Shown one piece after another: positions 46,449 to 55,437 of a DNA stretch of 64,000 bases. The notes below the pieces were generated by a model. It did not search any database and had not been told where the DNA came from. It saw only the letters and a program-made list of their open reading frames with translations. Each line of letters starts with the position of its first letter. Position 1 is the stretch's first letter. This DNA comes from CAVTJL01 sp963735065 (GTDB lineage: Bacteria; Pseudomonadota; Alphaproteobacteria; Geminicoccales; Geminicoccaceae): positions 558,001 to 622,000 of the forward strand of contig CAVTJL010000004.1 of assembly GCA_963735065.1 (NCBI GenBank), in the 5' to 3' direction. Made by a program: the position numbers and the translations under genes.

Positions 46449-47459
46449 TCAGAAGGCGCGTTCGATGCAGAAGTCGATGAGGTCCAAAAGGGCATCGCGC
46501 GCGGGCGAGTAGGGAAAGATGGCAAGGGCGGCGCGCGCGCGGTCGCCGAACTGCGTGGCCCGCGCCAGCGTGTCGTCGATCGCTTTGTGATGCGTGATCA
46601 GCTGCTGCGCTTCCTCGAGATCTTCCGGGCGCTGGTCCTGCTCCTCCAGCGTGCGGCGCCAGAAGGCCCGCTCCGCCGTGGTGCCGCGCGAGAAGGCGAG
46701 GATGACGGGCAGCGTGATCTTGCCCTCGCGGAAGTCGTCGCCGACGGTCTTGCCGAGGAGGGCCTGCCGCGCCGAGTAGTCCAGCGCGTCGTCGACGAGC
46801 TGGAAGGCGATGCCGAGATTGGCACCATAGACCGCGAGCGCCCGCGCCTCGCTCTCCGGCCGGCCCGCCACCACGGCGCTGATCTCGCAGGCAGCCTCGA
46901 ACAGTGCCGCCGTCTTGGCCGAGATGACGCGCAGATAGGCCTCCTCGCTCGTCTCCGTGTCGTTGGCGGTGACGAGCTGGGCCACCTCGCCCTCGGCAAT
47001 GACGGCCGACGCGTTGGCCAGGATGTCGAGGACGCGCAGATCGCCTGCCTCGACCATGAGCTGGAAGGCGCGGCTGAACAGGAAGTCGCCGACCAGCACC
47101 GGCGCCTTGTTGCCCCAGACGGCGTTGGCGGTGGCGGCACCTCGCCGGAGGTCGCTCTCGTCGATCACGTCATCGTGCAGAAGCGTGGCGGTGTGGATGA
47201 ACTCGACGGCGGTGGCGAGCTCGATGTGCGCGGTGCCCGGATAGCCGCAGAGCTGGGCCGCCACCAGGGTGAGCATCGGGCGTATGCGCTTGCCGCCGGC
47301 GGCGATGAGGTGCCGGGCGAGCTCGGGGATCAGCGAGACCTCGCTCTGCAGGCGCTCGAGGACCAGCCTGTTGACCCGCTGAAGGTCGGCCGCGACCAGG
47401 TCGCGAGCAGCGTCCAGCTTCGAGCGTTCTCGAGCCTCCGGCAATGATAGGGCGGTCAA
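46449..47459 (-). CDS. ispB: Polyprenyl (octaprenyl/decaprenyl) diphosphate synthase
   Basis: Predicted 336-residue trans-isoprenyl diphosphate synthase that makes the ubiquinone side chain. Two aspartate-rich motifs are present: LLHDDVIDESDLRRG (D96-D100) and QLVDDALDY, with GGKRIRP and GKITLPV typical of IspB. Length fits long-chain synthases. The TTG start at 47459 follows GGGAGAA, and no ATG fits better. It diverges from DUF2007, the usual alphaproteobacterial order. Confidence 0.93.
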   Translation of the reverse strand: MTALSLPEARERSKLDAARDLVAADLQRVNRLVLERLQSEVSLIPELARHLIAAGGKRIRPMLTLVAAQLCGYPGTAHIELATAVEFIHTATLLHDDVIDESDLRRGAATANAVWGNKAPVLVGDFLFSRAFQLMVEAGDLRVLDILANASAVIAEGEVAQLVTANDTETSEEAYLRVISAKTAALFEAACEISAVVAGRPESEARALAVYGANLGIAFQLVDDALDYSARQALLGKTVGDDFREGKITLPVILAFSRGTTAERAFWRRTLEEQDQRPEDLEEAQQLITHHKAIDDTLARATQFGDRARAALAIFPYSPARDALLDLIDFCIERAF

Positions 47460-47576
47460 GCGGCGTTCTCCCTCGGCCGGGCCACACGGGCGCGGCCGGT
47501 CTTCTGACCTCGGCGACCTGCTTACACGGCCGGCCCGGGTCAGGCAAACTCCGGCCGAGCCACTGGAGGTGACGGC

Positions 47577-47795
47577 ATGGTGGAGCTAGTGCGGACCAAC
47601 GATCTCGTCCACCTGTCCTGGGTCCGAGCGGTCCTGGACGAGGCGGGTATCGGCTATCTGTTGCTCGACGAGCATACGAGCAGCATCGAGGGCAGCATCG
47701 GCGCGATCCCGCGCCGCCTTTGCGTCGCCGCCGAGGACCGGGACGAGGCGCAAAAGCTTCTGGTCGAGGCGGAAGCGGCCGATCGTGCCCCCTGA
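47577..47795 (+). CDS. DUF2007 family putative signal-transducing protein
   Basis: Predicted 72-residue small protein: MVELVRTNDLVHLSWVRAVLDEAGI, LLDEHTSS, RRLCVAAEDRDEAQ. This matches DUF2007. GGAGGTGACGGC lies before the ATG. It overlaps the methyltransferase start by 11 bp. Conserved next to ispB in alphaproteobacteria; function unknown. Confidence 0.88.
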   Translation: MVELVRTNDLVHLSWVRAVLDEAGIGYLLLDEHTSSIEGSIGAIPRRLCVAAEDRDEAQKLLVEAEAADRAP

Positions 47796-48535
47796 GGACG
47801 ACGCCGGAACCACCTCGGACGGCCTGCTCGGCGGCCGTGTCCGGCTGTTGCAGCCCAGGCGTGGCTATCGCGTCGCGATCGATCCCGTCCTGCTCGCCGC
47901 GGCGGTCGAGGCCGATGCCGGGGATTTGGTGCTCGATGCGGGCGTCGGCACGGGCGCCGCGGCTCTTTGTCTCGCGGAGCGGGTTGCCGGGTGCGACGTG
48001 GTCGGCATCGAGCGCGACGCGCAGCTGGCGGCCCTGGCGCGCGCGAGCGTCGAGCTCAACGGCAAGGCGGGCCGCGTACGGGTGATCGAGGGCGACCTGC
48101 TGGACCCGCCGGCGGATCTCAGGGAAGCCGCGTTCGACGTGGTGATGTCCAACCCGCCCTATCTGGCCTCGGCGCGGAGCCGCGGGCCCCGATGACACGC
48201 AGCGCGCCAATGCCCATGTTGAGGGGGTGCCCTTGGAGCGTTGGCTGGACGCCTGCCTGCGGCGCCTGAGACCGGGCGGGCGTATCGCGCTCGTCCATCG
48301 CGCCGACCGCCTGGAGGACGTTCTGGGTGGGCTTCGCGATCGGGCCGGCGATCTTTGCATCGTGCCGCTGTGGCCAAGGGCGGGTGCGGCCGCCGCGCGC
48401 GTGATCGTCGTCGGGCGCAAGGGTGCGCGGGGCCCGCTGACGCTGGCGCCCGGTCTCGTCTTGCACGAGCCCGGCGGCGGCTTTACCCAGGCGGCCTCGG
48501 CCATTCTCCGGGAAGGACAGGCGTTGCGCCGATGA
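47785..48535 (+). pseudogene. tRNA1(Val) (adenine(37)-N6)-methyltransferase-like gene, frameshifted
   Basis: An N6-adenine methyltransferase of the TrmN6 type. The first part has the SAM-binding LVLDAGVGTGAAALCLA and the catalytic NPPYLA motif (about residues 122-127). It then meets a stop at 48193-48195, just after a C-run (48187-48190). Removing one C gives DDTQRANAHVEGVPLERWLDACLRRLRPGG, continuing to 48535 as the normal C-terminal half. Both halves keep family features, so the break is recent or a homopolymer read error. The final stop overlaps the S49 peptidase start by four bases. GTG 47785 is the start, inside DUF2007. Confidence 0.8.
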
Positions 48536-49407
48536 TTGAGACCTCCATGACGCAGGCGCTGTCGCCCGGCGCCCGAGCGGCGGGTGCCCGCTGGCTCGGC
48601 TTCTGGCGGAAACGGACGATCGTTCCGGCCATCAGGCTGTCCGGCGTGATCGGGAACATCCCGCTGCGCGGCGGGGGCATGACGCTGGCCGGCCTCGAGC
48701 GCGCGATCGCGGCCGCCTTCTCGATCAAGCGGGCGCCGGCGGTGGTGCTCCTCTTGAACAGCCCCGGCGGCTCGCCCGTGCAGTCAGCCCTCATCGCCGG
48801 GCGGATCCGGCAGCTGGCGAAGGAGAAGGGCAAGCCCGTGCTGGCCTTCGCCGAGGACGTGGCCGCCTCGGGCGGCTACTGGCTCGCCTGCGCCGCCGAC
48901 GAGATCTTCGCCATGCCGGGATCGATCGTGGGCTCGATCGGGGTCGTCAGCGCCGGCTTCGGCTTCAGCGAGGCAATCGGGCGGCTCGGCATCGAGCGCC
49001 GCATGCACACGGCCGGCACGAGGAAGGCCATCCTCGATCCGTTCCAGCCGGAGAGGCCGGACGACGTGGCCGTCCTGCGCGAGATCCAGGACGAGCTGCA
49101 TGAGCAGTTCAAGGCGGCGGTGCGGACGAGCCGGGGCGACCGGCTGCAGGGCTCGGACGAGGAGCTCTTCAACGGGCGATTCTGGACGGGCGAGCGGTCG
49201 GTCGGCCTGGGGCTGGTGGACGGGGTGGGCGATGCGCGGGCCGTGGTGCGCGAGCGCTTCGGCGAGCAGGCAAGGATCAAGGTGCTGAACCAACCGCGAG
49301 GTTGGCTTCAGCGGCGTTTGCGGCTTCAATGGCAGCCCGGCGAGATCGCCGGCGATGTGATGGCCGCGCTCGAGGAGCGGGCCTTGTGGCAACGCTTCGG
49401 GCTTTGA
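48532..49407 (+). CDS. S49 family serine peptidase (SohB/SppA-like)
   Basis: Predicted 291-residue signal peptide peptidase-like enzyme. The catalytic serine lies in EDVAASGGYWLAC (S113) and the general-base lysine in TAGTRKAILDPF (K165), both in the expected order. The N-terminus contains LSGVIGNIPLRGG but no clear membrane anchor, so it may be cytosolic or peripheral. Length resembles the short SohB-type S49 peptidases. Its start overlaps the stop of the broken methyltransferase gene (ATGA). It is part of the ispB-glyQ block. Confidence 0.9.
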   Translation: MIETSMTQALSPGARAAGARWLGFWRKRTIVPAIRLSGVIGNIPLRGGGMTLAGLERAIAAAFSIKRAPAVVLLLNSPGGSPVQSALIAGRIRQLAKEKGKPVLAFAEDVAASGGYWLACAADEIFAMPGSIVGSIGVVSAGFGFSEAIGRLGIERRMHTAGTRKAILDPFQPERPDDVAVLREIQDELHEQFKAAVRTSRGDRLQGSDEELFNGRFWTGERSVGLGLVDGVGDARAVVRERFGEQARIKVLNQPRGWLQRRLRLQWQPGEIAGDVMAALEERALWQRFGL

Positions 49408-49432
49408 TGCTTCCGCACCAGGATGGAACACG

Positions 49433-49717
49433 ATGCTAGGACTCTCTCTCAGCCACATCCTCGTCGTGATCCTGGTGATCATCGTCCTGTGGCGCGGCCA
49501 GAAGCTGCTCAACTCGGTCCGCGGCCATCTCAACCAGCCGCCGCCACCGAAGCGCTCCTCGCGGCGCGCGAAGGCTCCCGGCCCCGGTCCCAGGGCTGCC
49601 CAGCCGACCGACCTCGTCGAGTGCCCACGCTGCGGGACCTATGTCCCCAACGGCACGATCTGCCGTAGCATCGAGGAGTGCGTCCTCAAGCCCAAGGAGA
49701 GAGCGCGCTCGGCTTGA
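49433..49717 (+). CDS. TatA-like membrane protein with C-terminal zinc-ribbon-like motif
   Basis: Predicted 94-residue protein. One N-terminal membrane segment (LSLSHILVVILVIIVLWRG) and an amphipathic helix GQKLLNSVRG are TatA-like in layout. A Pro/Arg-rich linker follows, then CPRCGTYVPNGTICRSIEEC with four cysteines that could bind zinc. This pairing is unusual for TatA. It sits between the S49 peptidase and glyQ. Whether it works with twin-arginine export is unknown. Confidence 0.72.
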   Translation: MLGLSLSHILVVILVIIVLWRGQKLLNSVRGHLNQPPPPKRSSRRAKAPGPGPRAAQPTDLVECPRCGTYVPNGTICRSIEECVLKPKERARSA

Positions 49718-49779
49718 CCGCTGCCCGTGCCGCCTCTAGGTTTTCGCACTGCAGCAAAATCACTCAATAAGCGACGCTC

Positions 49780-50649
49780 GTGCCAGATAATCGACCACCG
49801 AGCTTCCAGGAGCTCATTCTCCGTCTCCAGACCTATTGGGCGGAGCAGGGTTGCGTCATTCTTCAGCCCTATGACATGGAGGTCGGTGCCGGCACCTCTC
49901 ACCCGGCGACGACCCTGAGGGCGCTTGGGCCGGAGCCATGGAATGCCGCCTATGTCCAGCCCTCGCGCCGGCCGACCGACGGGCGCTACGGCCAGAACCC
50001 CAACCGCCTGCAGCACTACTACCAGTTCCAGGTGATCCTGAAGCCGTCGCCCCCGGACCTGCAGGAGCTCTATCTCGCGAGCCTCTACCGGCTGGGCATC
50101 GATCCGCACCGCCACGACCTGCGCTTCGTCGAGGATGACTGGGAGAACCCGACCTTGGGCGCCTGGGGTCTCGGCTGGGAGGTGTGGTGCGACGGCATGG
50201 AGGTCTCGCAGTTCACCTATTTCCAGCAGGTGGGCGGCTTCGACTGCCGGCCGGTGTCGGGCGAGCTGACCTACGGGCTCGAGCGCCTGGCGATGTACGT
50301 CCAGGGCATCGAGAACGTCTACGAGCTCGACTTCAACGGCCAGGGCGTCACCTACGGCGAGGTCTTCCTGCAGGCCGAGCGCGAATATTCGGCCTTCAAC
50401 TTCGAGGTCGCCGACACCGAGATTCTCTCACGGCACTTCGCCGACGCCGAGGCGCACTGCCAAAAGATCCTCGAGCGCAAGCTGCCGCTCCCCGCTTACG
50501 ACCAGTGCCTGAAGGCCTCGCATCTGTTCAATCTCCTTGATGCCCGTGGGGCCATCAGCGTGACCGAGCGGCAGGCCTATATCGGCCGCGTCCGCGCGCT
50601 CTCCAAAGCCTGCGCCGAAGCCTGGCTCGCGAGCCGCGGCCATGGCTGA
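49780..50649 (+). CDS. glyQ: Glycyl-tRNA synthetase alpha subunit
   Basis: Predicted 289-residue catalytic subunit of heterotetrameric glycyl-tRNA synthetase. Strong family motifs: EQGCVILQPYDMEVGAGTSHPAT, WNAAYVQPSRRPTDGRYGQNPNRLQHYYQFQVI, and GWEVWCDGMEVSQFTYFQQVGG. GTG 49780 starts the conserved MPDNRPPSFQ; the ribosome-binding site is weak. glyS overlaps by eight bases. Length is normal. Confidence 0.98.
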   Translation: MPDNRPPSFQELILRLQTYWAEQGCVILQPYDMEVGAGTSHPATTLRALGPEPWNAAYVQPSRRPTDGRYGQNPNRLQHYYQFQVILKPSPPDLQELYLASLYRLGIDPHRHDLRFVEDDWENPTLGAWGLGWEVWCDGMEVSQFTYFQQVGGFDCRPVSGELTYGLERLAMYVQGIENVYELDFNGQGVTYGEVFLQAEREYSAFNFEVADTEILSRHFADAEAHCQKILERKLPLPAYDQCLKASHLFNLLDARGAISVTERQAYIGRVRALSKACAEAWLASRGHG

Positions 50650-52732
50650 GCTTCTTTTGGAGCTTCTCTCGGAGGAGATTCCGGCGCGCCTGCAGAGCGA
50701 CGCGCGCGAGCAGCTCGCTGCGCTGCTGCAGGCGGTGCTCAAGGATGCGGGCCTGCCGCCCGCCGCCATAGAGACCTTCGCGACGCCGCGCCGGCTGGGC
50801 CTCGTCGCCCGCGATATCCCCATCGCCACCGAGGCGCGGGACGAGGAGCGTCGTGGGCCCCGGGTCGAGGCGCCGGCCGCGGCCTATGAGGGCTTTCTTC
50901 GTGGCCTCGGCGAGGCCGCCTACGAGATCGGGCAGCGCGACGACAAGAAGGGCAGGGTGTGGATCGCCACGATCCGGCATCCGGGCCGCCAGGTGCGCGA
51001 CATCCTGGCGTCGAGCCTGCCCGAGGCGTTGGCGCGCTTCCCCTGGCCCAAGTCGATGCGATGGGGCGACGGCGACCTGCGCTGGGTCCGGCCGCTTCAG
51101 TCGATCCTCTGCCTTCTCGACGGCGAGGTCGTGCCGTTCCGGCTCGGCGCCATCGAGGGCGGCAAGGCGACGGCCGGGCACCGCTTCATGGCGCCTGAGC
51201 GCCTTTCCGTCGGTGGCTACGACGACTACCGGGAGAGGCTGCGGGCCGCCAAGGTCATCCTCGACGCGTCCGAGCGCCGCTCGATCATCGAGACGCGGGC
51301 CCAAGAGCTCGCGGCGGGAGAAGGCCTGCGGCTGCGCAGCGATCCGGCCCTTCTCGACGAGGTCGCGGGTCTCGTCGAGTGGCCCGTGCCGCTGCTGGGC
51401 CGCATCGATTCCTCGTTCATGGAGCTGCCGCCGGAGGTGCTGGTCACCACGATGCGGGTGAACCAGAAATATCTGGCGCTCGAGACCCCGGACGGGAAGC
51501 TCGCCGACCGCTTCGTCCTCGTCGCCAACATCGAGGCGGACGATGGCGGGGCTGCCATCGTCGCCGGCAACGAGCGGGTGCTGCGGGCACGGCTGTGGGA
51601 TGCGCGGTTCTTCTGGGAGCAGGACAGGAAGCGGCCGCTCGAGGCCGGCCTGCCCAAGCTCGACCGGATGGTCTTTCACGCCGAGCTCGGCATGCTGGGC
51701 GAGCGGGTCGAGCGCCTCGTGGCGCTGACCGGCGCTCTCGTTCCCTTCGTGCCGGGCGCCGATCGCGCCCTGGCCGAGCGCGCCGCCCTTCTCGCCAAGG
51801 CCGATCTCGTCAGCGGCATGGTGGGCGAGTTCCCCGAGCTTCAGGGGATCATGGGCGGCCACTACGCCCGGGCCCAGGGCGAGCCGGAGGAGGTGGCGGC
51901 AGCGATCGCCGAGCACTATGGGCCGAAGGGGCCGGACGATACCTGCCCGAGAGCGCCGGCGAGCGTTGCCGTGGCGTTGGCCGACAAGCTCGACGCGCTG
52001 GTCGGGTTCTTTGCAAAGGACATAAGGCCGACAGGCTCGAAGGATCCGTTCGCGTTGCGGCGGGCCGCGCTGGGCGTGCTGCGCCTGGTGCTGGAGAATG
52101 GGCTGCGCCTGCCGCTTCGTGCCGCCTTCGCTGCAAGCATCGAGGGCTATGGAGAGCGGCTGGCCGGGCTGGACCGGCAGTCGGTGGCCGATGATCTCCT
52201 GGCCTTCTTCGCGGACCGGCTGAAAGTGCATCTGCGTGGCGAGGGCGTTCGGCACGACCTCATCGCCGCGACCTTCGCGGTCGGGGGCGACGACGATCTC
52301 GTCCGGCTGGTGGCCCGGGTGAAGGCGCTCCAGGCGTTCCTCGCGGGCGAGGACGGCAGGAATCTTCTCGCCGGCTACCGCCGTGCCTCGAGCATCGTCG
52401 GCATCGAGGAGAAGAAGGACAAGCGGCGCTATGCAGGCGCGCCCGATCCCGATCTTCTGGTCGAGCCTGCCGAGCGCGAGCTGCATGCGGCTCTCGAGCG
52501 CGCCGAGGGCCGCATCGCCGCGGCGCTGCAGGGCGAGGATTTCGCCCTCGCCATGGCGGCATTGGCAGCCCTGCGTGGACCCATCGACGCCTTTTTTGAC
52601 AAGGTCATGGTTAACGTTCCGGAAACAGATCTACGGCAGAACCGTTTACTGTTACTGAGCCGCATCCGTTCCGCGCTCGACGCGGTCGCCGATTTCTCGC
52701 TCATCGAGGAGCCTGGCCGGGCGGGGATGTGA
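50642..52732 (+). CDS. glyS: Glycyl-tRNA synthetase beta subunit
   Basis: Predicted 696-residue beta subunit, which binds tRNA-Gly. It begins ELLLELLSEEIPARLQ and contains FVLVANIEADDG, KLDRMVFHAELGMLGERV and YARAQGE. The C-terminal anticodon-binding part ends with FFDKVMVNVPETDLRQNRL. It starts inside glyQ and is followed 29 bp later by ppdK, as in many alphaproteobacteria. Confidence 0.98.
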   Translation: MAELLLELLSEEIPARLQSDAREQLAALLQAVLKDAGLPPAAIETFATPRRLGLVARDIPIATEARDEERRGPRVEAPAAAYEGFLRGLGEAAYEIGQRDDKKGRVWIATIRHPGRQVRDILASSLPEALARFPWPKSMRWGDGDLRWVRPLQSILCLLDGEVVPFRLGAIEGGKATAGHRFMAPERLSVGGYDDYRERLRAAKVILDASERRSIIETRAQELAAGEGLRLRSDPALLDEVAGLVEWPVPLLGRIDSSFMELPPEVLVTTMRVNQKYLALETPDGKLADRFVLVANIEADDGGAAIVAGNERVLRARLWDARFFWEQDRKRPLEAGLPKLDRMVFHAELGMLGERVERLVALTGALVPFVPGADRALAERAALLAKADLVSGMVGEFPELQGIMGGHYARAQGEPEEVAAAIAEHYGPKGPDDTCPRAPASVAVALADKLDALVGFFAKDIRPTGSKDPFALRRAALGVLRLVLENGLRLPLRAAFAASIEGYGERLAGLDRQSVADDLLAFFADRLKVHLRGEGVRHDLIAATFAVGGDDDLVRLVARVKALQAFLAGEDGRNLLAGYRRASSIVGIEEKKDKRRYAGAPDPDLLVEPAERELHAALERAEGRIAAALQGEDFALAMAALAALRGPIDAFFDKVMVNVPETDLRQNRLLLLSRIRSALDAVADFSLIEEPGRAGM

Positions 52733-52761
52733 CGGTCAGGTAGTCGCAGGGGGAATACTGC

Positions 52762-55437
52762 ATGGCGAAGTGGGTCTATGGCTTCGGTGACGGCAAGGCC
52801 GAGGGCAATGCCGGCATGAAGAAGCTCCTCGGCGGCAAGGGCGCCAACCTTGCCGAGATGAGCAATCTGGGCCTGCCCGTGCCGCCCGGCTTCACCATCA
52901 CGACCGAGGTCTGCACCTACTTCGACGCCAACGACAAGAGCTACCCGGACGGCCTCGACGACGAGGTGGCGGCGGCATTGGCCCAGGTCGAGAAGATCCT
53001 GGGCGCGCGCTTCGGCGACACGGAGGCGCCCCTCCTCGTCTCGGTGCGATCGGGCGCTCCGATCTCGATGCCGGGGATGATGGATACGGTCCTCAATCTC
53101 GGCCTGAACGACGAGACCGTGCAGGGTCTGGCCAAGGCCAGCGGCGATCGCCGCTTCGCCTATGACAGCTACCGGCGCTTCATCCAGATGTATGGCGACG
53201 TCGTGCTGGGCGTCGACCACTATCTCTTCGAGGAGAAGCTCGAGGATCAAAAGCGGGCGAGCGGCGCCAGGATCGACACGGACCTCGATGCCAAGGCGCT
53301 CGAGACCCTGGTCGGCACCTACAAGAAGATCGTCCGCCAGGCGACGGGCAAGGACTTTCCCCAGGATCCCAGGGCTCAGCTCTGGGGGGCCATCGGTGCC
53401 GTCTTCGGCTCGTGGAACGTGCCGCGCGCCATCACCTATCGGCGTCTCAACGACATTCCGGGCGACATGGGCACGGCGGTCAACGTCCAGGCCATGGTGT
53501 TCGGCAATATGGGCGACGACTGCGCCACGGGCGTCGCCTTCACCCGCAACCCGTCGACCGGCGAGAAGGCCTATTACGGCGAGTATCTGGTGAACGCCCA
53601 GGGCGAGGACGTGGTCGCCGGCATCCGCACGCCCCAGTCGCTGAGCCGCGCCATGGCCGAGGCCGGCGGGCAGGCGGCGGGGAGCTCGATGGAGGAGCGG
53701 CTGCCGCAGAGCTATGGCGAGCTGGTGGAGGTGTTCGAGCGCCTCGAGCAGCACTACCGCGACATGCAGGATATGGAGTTCACCGTGCAGCGCGGGAAGC
53801 TGTGGGTGCTGCAGACGCGGACCGGCAAGCGCACGGCGGCGGCGGCGCTCAAGATCGCGGTCGACATGGCGAACGACGGCCTGATCGACCGTAACGAGGC
53901 CATCGCCAGGGTGGAGCCGGGGACCCTCGACCAGCTGCTGCACCCGACGCTCGATCCGTCGGCCGAGCGCAAGATTCTGGGCAAGGGCCTCCCGGCCTCG
54001 CCGGGCGCCGTGTCCGGCATGGTGGTGTTCACGGCGGAGGAGGCCGAGAAGCGCGCAGCCAACGGCGAGGCCGTGATCCTCGTGCGGATCGAGACCTCGC
54101 CCGACGACATCCACGGCATGCACGCCGCCAAGGGCATCGTCACCGCGCGCGGCGGCATGACCAGCCATGCCGCCGTCGTGGCGCGCGGCATGGGCAAGCC
54201 CTGCGTCTGCGGCGTCACCGACCTTGTGATCGACCCGCACGAGCGGGTCATCACGGCCGGCGGGCATCGCGTCGGCGAGGGCGACATGCTCACCATCGAC
54301 GGCTCGGCCGGCCTCGTGATGATGGGCAAGGTGCCGACCGTGGACCCCAAGCTCTCGGGCGACTTCGCGACGCTGATGACCTGGGCCGACGCCGTGCGGC
54401 GCCTGAAGGTGCGGGCGAACGCCGAGACCCCCCTCGATGCGCGGACGGCGGTGAGGTTCGGCGCCGAGGGCATCGGGCTCTGCCGCACCGAGCACATGTT
54501 CTTCCAGCAGGAGCGCATCGTCGCGATGCGCGAGATGATCCTGGCCGAGAACGAGGAGGGGCGGCGGCGCGCGCTCGCCAAGATCCTGCCGATGCAGCGG
54601 GCCGACTTCGTCGAGCTGTTCGAGATCATGGCGGGCAAGCCCGTGACGATCCGCCTGCTCGATCCGCCGCTTCACGAGTTCCTGCCGCATCAGGAGGAGG
54701 AGTTCGCCGAGGTCGCCAAGGCCGCGGGCGTCAATGTGCGCCGCGTGCGCCGCCGCGTGGCCGAGCTTCGCGAGTCGAACCCGATGCTGGGGCTGCGCGG
54801 CTGTCGCCTCGGCATCCTCTTCCCCGAGATCTACGAGATGCAGGCGCAGGCGATCTTCGAGGCGGCAATCGAGGTCGAGAAGAGCAGCGGGTCGACGGTG
54901 ATCCCCGAGATCATGGTGCCATTGGTCGCGACCGCGCGCGAGCTCGAGATCCTGAAGCGCCGGATCGAGCAGGTGGCCAAGCAGGTAGGCGAGGGCCGGC
55001 CGACGAGCCTGACCTACCATGTCGGCACGATGATCGAGCTGCCCCGTGCGGCGCTGCGCGCCGACGGGATCGCCGCGCATGCCGAGTTCTTCAGCTTCGG
55101 CACGAACGACCTCACGCAGATGACCTTGGGCATCTCCCGCGACGATGCGGGCAGCTTCCTCGATCCCTATCTGCGCGCCGACATCTTCAAGGGCGATCCG
55201 TTCCAGACCCTGGACCAGGACGGGGTGGGCGAGCTCGTTCGGCTCGCCGTGGAGCGCGGCCGGGCAACGCGCCCCGACATCAAGCTCGGCATCTGCGGTG
55301 AGCATGGCGGCGATCCGGCGACGATCCGCTTTTGCGAGAGCGTCGGGCTCGACTACGTCTCCTGCTCGCCCTACCGGGTTCCGATCGCGCGGCTCGCTGC
55401 CGCCCAGGCGGCGCTCGCCGAGCCCGAGCGGGATTGA
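52762..55437 (+). CDS. ppdK: Pyruvate, phosphate dikinase
   Basis: Predicted 891-residue three-domain enzyme converting pyruvate, ATP and phosphate to phosphoenolpyruvate, AMP and diphosphate. An N-terminal ATP-grasp-like domain has SVRSGAPISMPGMMDTVLNLG. The swivelling phosphohistidine domain has GGMTSHAAVVARGMGKPCVCG with the catalytic histidine. The C-terminal PEP/pyruvate barrel has GLRGCRLGI, SFGTNDLTQMTLGISRDD and GICGEHGGDP. Its last codon overlaps the GTPase TTG start. It links pyruvate made by sugar and 2-oxoacid breakdown to gluconeogenesis. Confidence 0.98.
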   Translation: MAKWVYGFGDGKAEGNAGMKKLLGGKGANLAEMSNLGLPVPPGFTITTEVCTYFDANDKSYPDGLDDEVAAALAQVEKILGARFGDTEAPLLVSVRSGAPISMPGMMDTVLNLGLNDETVQGLAKASGDRRFAYDSYRRFIQMYGDVVLGVDHYLFEEKLEDQKRASGARIDTDLDAKALETLVGTYKKIVRQATGKDFPQDPRAQLWGAIGAVFGSWNVPRAITYRRLNDIPGDMGTAVNVQAMVFGNMGDDCATGVAFTRNPSTGEKAYYGEYLVNAQGEDVVAGIRTPQSLSRAMAEAGGQAAGSSMEERLPQSYGELVEVFERLEQHYRDMQDMEFTVQRGKLWVLQTRTGKRTAAAALKIAVDMANDGLIDRNEAIARVEPGTLDQLLHPTLDPSAERKILGKGLPASPGAVSGMVVFTAEEAEKRAANGEAVILVRIETSPDDIHGMHAAKGIVTARGGMTSHAAVVARGMGKPCVCGVTDLVIDPHERVITAGGHRVGEGDMLTIDGSAGLVMMGKVPTVDPKLSGDFATLMTWADAVRRLKVRANAETPLDARTAVRFGAEGIGLCRTEHMFFQQERIVAMREMILAENEEGRRRALAKILPMQRADFVELFEIMAGKPVTIRLLDPPLHEFLPHQEEEFAEVAKAAGVNVRRVRRRVAELRESNPMLGLRGCRLGILFPEIYEMQAQAIFEAAIEVEKSSGSTVIPEIMVPLVATARELEILKRRIEQVAKQVGEGRPTSLTYHVGTMIELPRAALRADGIAAHAEFFSFGTNDLTQMTLGISRDDAGSFLDPYLRADIFKGDPFQTLDQDGVGELVRLAVERGRATRPDIKLGICGEHGGDPATIRFCESVGLDYVSCSPYRVPIARLAAAQAALAEPERD

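Noticed and set aside
52588..52660. TTGACA-like box in the AT-richer 3' end of glyS as a promoter for ppdK.
   Set aside because: It encodes conserved residues (FFDKVMVNVPE), and no good -10 box follows at the right distance.
52429..55305. A 958-codon minus-strand frame opposite glyS and ppdK.
   Set aside because: Lies across two strong housekeeping genes; composition is that of an antisense shadow.
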